Shown here: piece by piece, positions 13,584 through 18,318 of the stretch
Layout: each line of letters opens with the position of its first letter
How positions within the stretch are numbered: position 1 is the stretch's first letter
Assembly: GCA_910587285.1 (NCBI GenBank)
Contig: CAJULM010000052.1
Span: 1-18,318, forward strand
From: an uncultured Oscillospiraceae bacterium
GTDB lineage: Bacteria > Bacillota > Clostridia > Oscillospirales > Oscillospiraceae
DNA: 18,318 bases
Direction: 5' to 3'
Translations under genes and position numbers: made by a program
Notes under the pieces: model-generated
Databases searched by the model: none
The model's input: only the letters and a program-made list of their open reading frames with translations
Told to the model about the DNA's origin: nothing

Positions 13584-13628
13584 GCACATTCCTGGTGTGT
13601 ACACCCACTTAGAAAGGGGATTATTTTA
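13584..13628 (+). repeat. Leader repeat, copy 2 (before third collagen-like gene)
   Basis: GCACATTCCTGG is followed by GGTGTGTACACC (13594-13605), which can fold like the GC-rich core of copy 1 despite different bases, then TTAGAAAGGGGA as ribosome site. See copy 1 at 11585-11628. Confidence 0.65.
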
Positions 13629-14603
13629 ATGTCTCTGCCCAGCTTTCCCAATATTGACCCACCCATCAAGCGGGAAGACGCAGTCAATCAGATTCTTTCC
13701 TCCATTGCCATGGAGGAGTTAGGAATAAGCCATATCCTGAACGCCGAGGGCGAGAAGCTGCAATATATCCTTGGCACTTTGCCCGGCCTCAGCGGCCCTG
13801 CCGCTACCGTAAAAGACGTGCTGAACGCCAATGGGAGCGTCAAGGATCTGCTGGAAACCGCCACGCAGAACCAGCTCCTCCTCAAATCCAAGATGCAGTG
13901 TGCGCTGGATACCACCCCCGCACAGGGTCCCGCTGGCCCCGCTGGTTCCACCGGCCCCACCGGCCCTGCCGGCCCCACGGGAGCCACTGGCCCCACCGGT
14001 TCCGCTGGCGCGACAGGCGAGGCAGGCGCGACAGGAGCCACCGGTCCCACTGGCCCTGCCGGTGCAACGGGTCCTGCCGGCCCTGCCGGCCCCACCGGTC
14101 CAACGGGCCCTGTCGGAAGATATTCCGCAGGTATGGATGGCCCGACTGGTCCTACCGGCCCCACCGGTCCCACCGGCCCTAACGTCACAGCCACCCACAC
14201 CCTTGCTTCCAATTACACGGGAGGCACCGTCCTCCCCGATCCATTACGCGACGGTCTGTCAGGTATGAGGGTGCCTTTGCCGAATGTCGGGCAGAGGTCC
14301 ACAGATATTGGCGTCGATAACGCCAACAGTGAGTTTATCGTGCAAAAAGACGGGTATTTCCAGATTTCCTACAACCTCAATCCCTCCACACCGGTTGTAG
14401 GCACTGCTCAGATCGTAATCAACAACGAGATCAATAAAGCCTCCGTCATGACTTCGCAGTTGGCTGCAAACCACTTCTCCGGCACGATCCTGACGCCGCT
14501 GCACAAGGGCGACAGGGTTTCCCTGCGGATGATCAGCGCCGCGCCGATCGTGCTGCCGGCTCAGTCTGCCGGGGCTTCCCTGCTCCTGCTCTGCCTGGGC
14601 TAA
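13629..14603 (+). CDS. Collagen-like, BclA-type surface protein 3
   Basis: The product is 324 residues and is the close paralogue of protein 1: the first residues (MSLPSFPN.DPPI.REDAVN) and much of the N-terminal domain (1-99) are nearly identical at both protein and DNA level. The collagen-like region (100-185) has 22 triplets (the last GRY), a five-residue break (SAGMD), then five triplets ending GPN. Thr dominates the Y position. The C-terminal domain (186-324) is BclA-like but has diverged from protein 1 (VPLPNVGQRSTDI, FIVQKDGYFQISYNLN, AGASLLLLCLG). N-terminal identity with C-terminal divergence implies shared targeting but different exposed tips. GAAAGGGGA lies about 8 nt before the ATG. 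The gene is 52 nt after gene 2 and followed by a strong hairpin at 14694-14726. Confidence 0.85.
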   Translation: MSLPSFPNIDPPIKREDAVNQILSSIAMEELGISHILNAEGEKLQYILGTLPGLSGPAATVKDVLNANGSVKDLLETATQNQLLLKSKMQCALDTTPAQGPAGPAGSTGPTGPAGPTGATGPTGSAGATGEAGATGATGPTGPAGATGPAGPAGPTGPTGPVGRYSAGMDGPTGPTGPTGPTGPNVTATHTLASNYTGGTVLPDPLRDGLSGMRVPLPNVGQRSTDIGVDNANSEFIVQKDGYFQISYNLNPSTPVVGTAQIVINNEINKASVMTSQLAANHFSGTILTPLHKGDRVSLRMISAAPIVLPAQSAGASLLLLCLG

Positions 14604-14693
14604 GGTATCGGCTTCGGAAAACGAAACCCGTATGAACCACAAAAGTGAAGCCGTAAAAATATAATAAAGGACACCTGAAGAAGAAAAGAAGTC

Positions 14694-14726
14694 GCCGGAA
14701 CCTGTTGCGATGCAGCAGGTTCCGGC
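14694..14726. terminator. Hairpin downstream of the collagen-like cluster
   Basis: GCCGGAACCTGTTGC (14694-14708) pairs with GCAGCAGGTTCCGGC (14712-14726), 15 bp with one G-T wobble, around the loop GAT. No T-tract follows on the plus strand. On the minus strand a pyrimidine-rich run with TTCTTTTCTTC follows, so it may terminate minus-strand transcription or simply cap the cluster's RNA. Confidence 0.55.
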
Positions 14727-14974
14727 ACTAAAATGAGACTTCCATTTTTGACATCTTTGAAAATTGACACCATACGAGTCGCAATTAAAGCAATACCTAA
14801 GCCAGAAAGAGTGATTGCATTTTATGGACAGACAGAAAAACAGGAGAAGCGGAAAAAGGAATGATAGGGATGAATAAGCGGGACACTCTTTCGATATCCG
14901 TGTCCAAAGCTGTCTCTGGCGGCGGTTTTGATGATTCGGGGCCGCCGCTTTTGGCGTTTGCACGGAAGGTCCGA
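14727..14974. other. Non-coding stretch with small inverted repeats
   Basis: No gene is recognised. GGACAC/GTGTCC (14881-14905) and GCGGCGG/CCGCCGC (14919-14948, followed by TTTT) are minor hairpins; the second could terminate plus-strand transcripts. Two perfect TTGACA hexamers (14748-14753, 14764-14769) lack a matching -10. Confidence 0.35.
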
Positions 14975-15220
14975 TCATATGCCGGGGGCTGCCCGATCAC
15001 AATGGGTTTTAGACAGCATGATATCCAGAATTGTGTTGTCCATGGCGGAGGAGATATCGTTGGCCAGGCGGACAAAATTTTTGATTGTCTGGGTGGGTCC
15101 GGCCGCTACAATGCCCTCGTTGGGCTGGACGCCGACATTGGAAAGGGCCATGTGGGCGCAGAGAAAGGCGGTGTTCACACAGGCGGCTAACCATGGCCGC
15201 GGACGTCGGCATTTTGGCAA
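14975..15220 (-). pseudogene. Fragment resembling C-terminus of a serine dehydratase alpha / UPF0597 protein
   Basis: On the minus strand about 80 codons read like a real protein in the stretch NTAFLCAHMALSNVGVQP, then NEGIVAAGPTQTIKNFVRL, then SSAMDNTILDIMLSK, before ending with unlike residues and TGA. The pattern (small hydrophobic helix, short loop with Gly-Ile-Val, Thr-Ile helix, ILDIM near the end) resembles the C-terminal end of the SDH_alpha/UPF0597 family (L-serine dehydratase or cysteine desulfidase related). The upstream part of the gene and its start are absent, so this is a remnant. The identification is from memory of the motif pattern and is tentative. Confidence 0.35.
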
Positions 15221-15265
15221 AGAAAAATTTTACCGCACCAGTTGAGCGTTGAACTTGCATTGATA

Positions 15266-15294
15266 TGGAAATCGGGCCTCGGTTATGGTATACT
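15266..15294 (+). promoter_or_regulatory. Promoter of the interrupted phosphatase gene
   Basis: A -35-like TGGAAA (15266-15271), a 17-nt spacer and an extended -10 TGG-TATACT ending at 15294 lie 85 nt before the ATG at 15379. GCCTCGG (15276-15282) and CCGAGGC (15309-15315) form a dyad around the -10, followed by TCTTTTCG. Confidence 0.45.
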
Positions 15295-15378
15295 ATGCCT
15301 ATATCATGCCGAGGCTCTTTTCGCAGAGAGGAGCATAGGCGCGACCGGAATATCAATCCATTCAAGAGGTTTCAGAAT

Positions 15379-15438
15379 ATGACAAAAATACTTTTCGTCT
15401 GCCACGGCAGTACACATCCTGTCCTTGAAAATGGTTGA
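15379..15438 (+). pseudogene. 5' end of a low-molecular-weight protein tyrosine phosphatase, cut in the active-site loop
   Basis: AAGAGG at 15364-15369 and ATG at 15379 begin MTKILFVCHG, the typical start of low-molecular-weight phosphatases, whose catalytic loop reads VCHGNICRS. After the Gly codon the sequence departs abruptly from the family (STHPVLENG, then stop at 15436-15438). Promoter, ribosome site and ten codons are intact, so the gene appears to be cut near 15408-15411, most simply by insertion of the AT-richer segment to the right. The rest of the gene is not in this window. A chance ten-residue match is possible, but the upstream signals argue against it. Confidence 0.55.
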
Positions 15439-15537
15439 TATATCTGGACTTTTAGCAGATACCCCTGCAAATGTACTACCTGTTTACTACTTTTGAGGTC
15501 TGGATGATAACACCCGCCTCGGCACGATATGGACGAT

Positions 15538-15576
15538 AAAGGGCAAGGCATGAACAGACGTGCCTTGCCCTTTTTT
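15538..15576 (+). terminator. Strong Rho-independent terminator
   Basis: AAAGGGCAAGGCA (15538-15550) pairs perfectly with TGCCTTGCCCTTT (15561-15573), followed by more T. The A-run on the 5' side makes it potentially active in both directions. It lies about 130 nt inside the right-hand segment and may insulate it from host transcription. Confidence 0.8.
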
Positions 15577-15805
15577 GCCGTTGTTGACATTTCCGTTGTC
15601 GGAAAAACCGACGTCGGAAAATCCAACGCAATAAAATATAGATATAAGTAAGTAAAGAAAAATCAAGTAAAGACTTATCAATTACCCATTCCTTTCCGCT
15701 ACCCTTTCCGTTGAGGAACGGGCGGCAAAGCCGCCGGAACGGAATGGAACGGAAGCGAGAAGTGGAGCGGTTATATAGCAGCAGGGTTATCATGCTCGTT
15801 ATCTG

Positions 15806-15882
15806 ACCCGCTGGAAGCGTACAGACGCGAAGCGGGTGTAGGCTTTCAGAGGGTGCCGCAAGCGGGCTGCGGCCCGCTTGCG
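15806..15882. repeat. Two adjacent hairpins, one nested, one 11-bp perfect
   Basis: ACCCGCT (15806-15812) pairs with AGCGGGT (15831-15837), enclosing GCGT/ACGC around ACAG. CGCAAGCGGGC (15857-15867) pairs perfectly with GCCCGCTTGCG (15872-15882) around TGCG. Confidence 0.7.
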
Positions 15883-15911
15883 TAGCAGCACAGCTTCACA
15901 GATCAGAAAAA

Positions 15912-15955
15912 GCTAGGACAGGACGCCGGAATGTCGGTTTCCTGTCCTGGCTTTC
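15912..15955 (+). terminator. Hairpin followed by a T-rich run
   Basis: GCTAGGACAGGA (15912-15923) pairs with TCCTGTCCTGGC (15940-15951) with one wobble, a 16-nt loop, then TTTCTTC. It is a terminator or part of the structured region. Confidence 0.45.
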
Positions 15956-15968
15956 TTCATGTCCAGTT

Positions 15969-16081
15969 CTACGCATTTAGAACCTTGTTTTTGGGGGGAT
16001 ATGTCAAATCGGATTCCGCCTTACGTGACCGCTGTTTGAAAGCCTTGAAAACAGGCCGCTGAACAGGCCCTAAATGCGTAG
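15969..16081. repeat. 12-bp perfect inverted repeat spanning about 110 bp
   Basis: CTACGCATTTAG at 15969-15980 and its exact reverse complement CTAAATGCGTAG at 16070-16081 enclose 89 nt containing a G-run and repeated CCGCTG motifs. Confidence 0.65.
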
Positions 16082-16201
16082 GCCAATAGCTGATTGCGGC
16101 ACTATTTAAAGGAAGCGGACAGAGAGCTCTTTTAGGAGCAAATGCTTATCAAGATTTTCTGAGCTTATAAAACGGCATAAAACTTTTTTTAGTTTTCTAT
16201 A

Positions 16202-16230
16202 TTGACTTTCCGCTGCGCTTGTGATATGCT
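16202..16230 (+). promoter_or_regulatory. Promoter of the gene at 16255
   Basis: TTGACT (16202-16207), a 17-nt spacer and TATGCT (16225-16230) form a promoter; the predicted start near 16237 gives a leader of about 18 nt. A TATAAT at 16232-16237 also exists but is badly spaced from the -35. Confidence 0.6.
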
Positions 16231-16254
16231 TTATAATACAAAGGAGGCGAGAGT

Positions 16255-17037
16255 ATGGGTTCTCAATCTAATGATACCTTAAATAAGAAGCCGCGCGAAA
16301 AAAGTGCGTTGTATCCTGCGGTATCTATTTCAGACTGTTACGAATTTATAAAGCAGATTGATTCTCTTGGGGGGAAATCAGTTTCTTATGCCAGTATATT
16401 AAATCTAATGGGGCTTACGAGTCCAACAACAAAGTCTTTTTTGAGTCGGATAGGTGCATCAAAACAGTTTGGGTTTATTACCACCGGCAGCAGTACTGCA
16501 CAATTAACTGACCTTGCTCGTCGTATTCTCTACCCCAGTTCAGGAGAAGTAGAAAGACAAAAGCTTTTAATTGAAGCCTTTTCAAATCCTCCACTGTATG
16601 CAAAGCTGATAGGGCGCTTTAAAGATAAAGCTGTCCCAGCTTCAGGACAACTTGGCAACATATTGATGAACGAATATCGTATTATTAAGCAAGTAAAAGA
16701 CAATGCGGCCAAATGTTTTCTTGATAGTGCAAATTATTTGGGGTTACTTAGTAATGGTGTACTTTGTATGGACAATGTAGGAGAGCAACCACAATCAATA
16801 GTTTTTTCTCAAGAGGAACAGAGCGAAAAACTGGATTCCGCGGAGTCCCTACAAGAAGTCAATAATTTTACTCACCCGCAGGAAGAAGGCTATCTCTTTG
16901 AGATTCCAACTATGGGGAAAAAGACAGCTCGTTTTTATATACCTGATGGAGTAACCGAGAAAGACATTGATTACATTAAACTTTATATAGAAAAAATGCT
17001 GCCAGTTTTCCTCGACAATCTAAAAACAGAGCTATAA
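16255..17037 (+). CDS. Winged-helix-like protein of unknown function
   Basis: The product is 260 residues. The N-terminal part (about 20-95) begins YPAVSISDCYEFIKQI and continues with a segment of helix-turn-helix character (SYASILNLMGLTSPTTKSFL) and a short LTDLARRILYP ending. This layout recurs in bacterial and archaeal proteins with an N-terminal winged-helix-like domain (DUF5343-like in style), usually of unknown role. A second helical part follows (about 96-165; FSNPPLYAKLIGRFKDK). A polar, Gln/Glu-rich linker comes next (about 178-215), and the last 40 residues form a compact end (FYIPDGVTEKDIDYIKLYIE). AAGGAGG lies 7 nt before the ATG. No membrane segment, signal or catalytic motif is seen. 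It may be a DNA-binding regulator or an accessory protein of the mobile segment. Base composition is AT-rich, unlike the GH3 and collagen genes. The 3' end converges with the minus-strand RNA at 17040-17118. Confidence 0.75.
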   Translation: MGSQSNDTLNKKPREKSALYPAVSISDCYEFIKQIDSLGGKSVSYASILNLMGLTSPTTKSFLSRIGASKQFGFITTGSSTAQLTDLARRILYPSSGEVERQKLLIEAFSNPPLYAKLIGRFKDKAVPASGQLGNILMNEYRIIKQVKDNAAKCFLDSANYLGLLSNGVLCMDNVGEQPQSIVFSQEEQSEKLDSAESLQEVNNFTHPQEEGYLFEIPTMGKKTARFYIPDGVTEKDIDYIKLYIEKMLPVFLDNLKTEL

Positions 17038-17039
17038 CA

Positions 17040-17118
17040 AGAAAAGCCAGCTCACACTTCTGTGGCTGGCCCTCTTGCCAATCGGTAGTTATGTGCCGAC
17101 TGTACGGTACACTGTGAC
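17040..17118 (-). ncRNA. Predicted minus-strand small RNA of about 79 nt
   Basis: A complete small transcription unit is visible on the minus strand. The promoter is at 17125-17153 and the predicted start near 17118. About 48 nt follow, including the near-palindrome TGTACCGTACA (17111-17101). The terminator stem GCCAGCCACA-GAAG-TGTGAGCTGGC (17070-17046, one bulged A) leads into TTTTCTTG. No reading frame with a ribosome site fits inside. It starts between two plus-strand genes and ends 3 nt after the stop of the gene at 16255, so it would be antisense to that gene's 3' untranslated RNA and to any transcript reading on to 17191. It matches no RNA family I recognise. Confidence 0.5.
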
Positions 17119-17124
17119 AAGTAA

Positions 17125-17153
17125 AGTATAGCATATCTATTTTGTTTGTGCAA
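17125..17153 (-). promoter_or_regulatory. Minus-strand promoter of the predicted small RNA
   Basis: Read on the minus strand: TTGCAC (17153-17148), a 17-nt spacer, and an extended -10 TGC-TATACT ending at 17125. The -35 is weak (3 of 6) but the extended -10 is strong. Confidence 0.55.
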
Positions 17154-17156
17154 GAG

Positions 17157-17190
17157 GGATACACTTCTTTTTTAGAAAGGGGGTGTATCC
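17157..17190 (+). promoter_or_regulatory. 15-bp hairpin burying the ribosome site of the small protein gene
   Basis: 17157-17171 pairs with 17176-17190 at all 15 positions (three are G-U), around the loop TTAG. The outer eight pairs are GGATACAC against GTGTATCC. The 3' arm holds the Shine-Dalgarno AAAGGGGG (17176-17183) and ends on the base just before the ATG at 17191. Confidence 0.65.
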
Positions 17191-17316
17191 ATGGAAGAGT
17201 ATATTATTATATATACCCCTTACATAACTATAAAAGGCAAGCGAATTTACGCCAGTAGCTACGGTTTGAAAGCCTTTAAGTTACGTATTCCAAAAGATCG
17301 CTATAAAGTGAAATAA
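17191..17316 (+). CDS. 41-residue conserved-type small protein
   Basis: The protein reads MEEYIIIYTPYITIKGKRIY, then ASSYGLKAFKLRIPKDRYKVK. It is strongly basic and beta-rich in character, with no membrane segment. The pattern of an aromatic/hydrophobic strand, a K-G-K-R-I-Y turn, and YGLKAF followed by a basic end resembles very small proteins common in Firmicutes genomes and mobile elements, of unknown role. AAAGGGGG gives a strong ribosome site, but it is paired in the hairpin at 17157-17190. A terminator follows directly at 17318. Being basic it could bind nucleic acid, but that is a guess. Its own strong signals at both ends argue that it is a real gene despite its size. Confidence 0.6.
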   Translation: MEEYIIIYTPYITIKGKRIYASSYGLKAFKLRIPKDRYKVK

Positions 17317-17317
17317 A

Positions 17318-17360
17318 GAGTACTGCTTTAGTAGTCGGCGCTGAAGCAGTATTCTTTTCA
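17318..17360 (+). terminator. Rho-independent terminator after the small protein gene
   Basis: GAGTACTGCTTTAG (17318-17331) pairs with CTGAAGCAGTATTC (17341-17354) through two wobbles around a 9-nt loop, followed by TTTTCATTTTTT. Confidence 0.8.
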
Positions 17361-17596
17361 TTTTTTATACTTGTCAGCTATTCGATTAATTCCCATTTAT
17401 ATCTATTGAGATTTACCTGATATGCGCTTTCAGGATAAGGGTTTGGGACTATCCCAACAAGCAAAACGGACACGGCCCGGCAAGGGCGGATTTGGACATT
17501 TTTCGGGAGTGTGGCCACACTCCCTATGCTTGCTCTGATAGCGTTCCCCTTAATTTTACAACGGGAGAAACAAAGTTTACTATCATTTCATATCCA
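17361..17596. other. Non-coding stretch with a perfect palindrome
   Basis: No gene with a ribosome site is seen. The frame around 17475-17545 reads QAKRTRPGKGGFGHFSGVW and then ends, which could be the tail of a lost gene, but no support is found for a family. The palindrome at 17505-17524 is the main feature. Confidence 0.35.
17505..17524. repeat. Perfect 20-bp palindrome
   Basis: GGGAGTGTGG followed by its exact complement CCACACTCCC, with no spacer, preceded by TTTTTC. The lack of a loop disfavours a terminator and favours a dimeric protein site or part of a transfer origin. It is about 115 bp upstream of the second regulator gene. Confidence 0.6.
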
Positions 17597-17622
17597 TTCC
17601 ACATTCCCGTGTTACACTACTC
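17597..17622 (+). promoter_or_regulatory. Regulator-type promoter box (copy C)
   Basis: TTCCACATTCCC is followed by G and TGTTACACT. A -10-like TACACT at 17613-17618 begins 27 nt before the ATG at 17640 and has no good -35. It resembles the boxes at 19-43 and 194-218, with one insertion and one deletion. Confidence 0.35.
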
Positions 17623-17639
17623 CCAGAGGAGGCGAGATA

Positions 17640-18305
17640 ATGGCAACACTACTAATTGTTGAGGACGACCGCAAGACTAACGATGCGATTTGTGAATACC
17701 TAAAGCCCACAGGCCACAAGGTTATCCCAGCTTACGACGGTGTGGAGGCGTTACAGCTTTTCCGTGAGAACAGCATCGACCTTGTTGTGCTGGACATTAT
17801 GCTGCCCCACGTCAGCGGCCTGTCTGTCCTGCACGAAATACGGCGGACAAGCACAACGCCCATTCTGATGTTGACTGCCCTTGAGGATGAATATACCCAA
17901 GTTAGAAGTTTTGATGAGCAGGCCGACGATTATATGACAAAGCCCTTTTCTATGGTATTGCTGGGGAGGAGAATCACCGCTCTCTTGCGGCGAAGCGGAC
18001 AGGCTCCGTTACCCCAAACGATAACCTTTGGCGATGTGACTGTTGACTTCTCCGGCTATACCGCCAGCGACAGCGTCGGGAAAATCGATATCATGCCCAA
18101 GGAAATTGATTTGCTCCGGCTGCTGGTGGAACATAGGGGGCTGGTGCTGACCCGTTCGCAGATTTTGGACGAGCTGTGGGGCGCTGACTATCCGATCATC
18201 GACCGAATCGTGGATACCTACATCAAAAATCTGCGGAAGAAGCTGCGGCTTGACTGTATCGTGACAGTCAAAGGCATCGGCTACAAATACGAGGTACAGC
18301 CATGA
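17640..18305 (+). CDS. OmpR-family response regulator (second)
   Basis: The product is 221 residues. The receiver domain (about 2-117) has E/D/D near the start (IVEDDRK), phosphoacceptor Asp in VVLDIMLP (about D51), Thr in MLTALED and Lys in MTKPFSM. The winged-helix domain (about 128-219) ends with TYIKNLRKKL and VKGIGYKYEV. AGAGGAGGCGAG lies just before the ATG at 17640; an in-frame ATG at 17511 falls inside the palindrome and has no ribosome site, so it is rejected. It resembles the regulator at 235 in length and motifs (TKPFSM, NLRKKL) and shares its promoter box, but it is a clearly different sequence. The stop overlaps the start of the kinase gene. Its stimulus and targets lie outside the window. 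Confidence 0.93.
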   Translation: MATLLIVEDDRKTNDAICEYLKPTGHKVIPAYDGVEALQLFRENSIDLVVLDIMLPHVSGLSVLHEIRRTSTTPILMLTALEDEYTQVRSFDEQADDYMTKPFSMVLLGRRITALLRRSGQAPLPQTITFGDVTVDFSGYTASDSVGKIDIMPKEIDLLRLLVEHRGLVLTRSQILDELWGADYPIIDRIVDTYIKNLRKKLRLDCIVTVKGIGYKYEVQP

Positions 18306-18318
18306 AACGATTAAAACT
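18302..18318 (+). CDS. Start of the partner sensor kinase (partial)
   Basis: An ATG at 18302 overlaps the regulator's TGA in an ATGA and opens MKRLK before the window ends. Position, overlap and basic start match a histidine kinase cognate to the regulator; only five codons are visible, so identity rests on context. Confidence 0.55.

Larger units (their letters stand above)
15577..16201. other. Inverted-repeat-rich non-coding region, candidate transfer or replication origin
   Basis: There is no credible gene in 625 nt. Structures in order are: GTCGG/CCGAC; CGGAA-type short repeats around GGCGGC-AAA-GCCGCC (15721-15735); nested ACCCGCT/AGCGGGT (15806-15837) with an inner GCGT/ACGC; an 11-bp perfect stem at 15857-15882; a 12-bp stem at 15912-15951; and a 12-bp inverted repeat at 15969-15980 and 16070-16081. 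A 12-codon frame at 16001-16039 follows a G-rich run but is too short to claim. The density of dyads fits an oriT or single-strand origin of a conjugative element; this is inference. Confidence 0.45.

Noticed and set aside
11926..14200. Tandem short repeats taken as a possible CRISPR array or minisatellite
   Set aside because: The period is 9 nt or multiples and encodes Gly-X-Y triplets in frame in three genes; no spacer-repeat pattern exists.
14748..14769. Two perfect TTGACA hexamers 16 nt apart
   Set aside because: The sequence 16-18 nt downstream of each gives no acceptable -10, and no gene follows.
14861..15245. Two overlapping plus-strand frames of about 105 codons
   Set aside because: The minus strand of this stretch carries a more protein-like sequence (ILDIMLSK region); the plus frames look like its shadows.
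16001..16039. A 12-codon frame (MSNRIPPYVTAV) after a G-rich run
   Set aside because: It is too short and lies inside the inverted-repeat field; the G-run is close to the ATG but not a convincing ribosome site.
17511..17639. In-frame 43-codon extension of the second response regulator
   Set aside because: The upstream ATG lies in a 20-bp palindrome with no ribosome site, and the receiver domain starts normally at 17640 after AGAGGAGG.
17640..18318. A vanB-type resistance operon suggested by the OmpR pair in a mobile segment
   Set aside because: The regulator does not match VanR sequences that I can recall beyond family motifs, and no resistance gene is in the window.

Overview
This window looks like chromosome of a gut Clostridia, most likely Oscillospiraceae (Flavonifractor or Pseudoflavonifractor type). 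That placement is inferred from gene style: a domain-swapped membrane GH3 enzyme, LytTR/GHKL signalling, BclA-type collagen-like proteins, and ICE-type sigma factors, all with strong AGGAGG ribosome sites. No rRNA, tRNA, CRISPR array, intact transposase or integrase is visible.

The window is a mosaic. (1) Bases 1-5204 look like the cargo end of an integrative conjugative element: an OmpR-type response regulator and histidine kinase (235-2254), an internally duplicated lipoprotein (2404-3753), a structured leader region, and two small sigma-70-like proteins (4185-4613, 4695-5174). (2) Bases 5205-10204 are GC-richer and read as host chromosome. They hold a 937-residue GH3 glycosidase with its domains in swapped order and a membrane helix at each end, followed by its own terminator and a LytTR regulator/GHKL kinase pair whose coding regions overlap. 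(3) Bases 10205-11300 are decayed: a fragment of unknown origin on the minus strand and an Rpn-type nuclease pseudogene that has lost its catalytic core. (4) Bases 11629-14603 carry three tandem collagen-like genes of one architecture: a shared N-terminal domain, about 21-22 Gly-X-Y triplets, one short break, 5-6 more triplets, and a BclA-like C-terminal domain. They are probably spore-surface (exosporium) filament proteins. (5) Bases 14604-15410 contain remnants, including the promoter, ribosome site and first ten codons of a low-molecular-weight tyrosine phosphatase, cut inside its catalytic loop. (6) From about 15411 a second AT-richer mobile segment begins: a dense field of inverted repeats, a winged-helix-like protein of unknown function (16255-17037), a predicted minus-strand small RNA, a 41-residue protein, a 20-bp palindrome, and a second OmpR-type regulator with the first codons of its kinase.

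The regulatory layer is the most unusual part. Three start sites have the Shine-Dalgarno sequence buried in the 3' arm of a long, perfect or wobble-complete hairpin (4140-4176, 8147-8184, 17157-17190). At 8147-8184 the dyad also straddles a good promoter, so transcripts from that promoter would lack the 5' arm while read-through transcripts would be occluded. A conserved promoter box of about 25 bp occurs at 19-43 and 194-218, with a related copy at 17597-17622; the last two lie the same distance from two different response-regulator start codons. A short transcription unit (promoter, about 79 nt, terminator) lies on the minus strand at 17040-17153.
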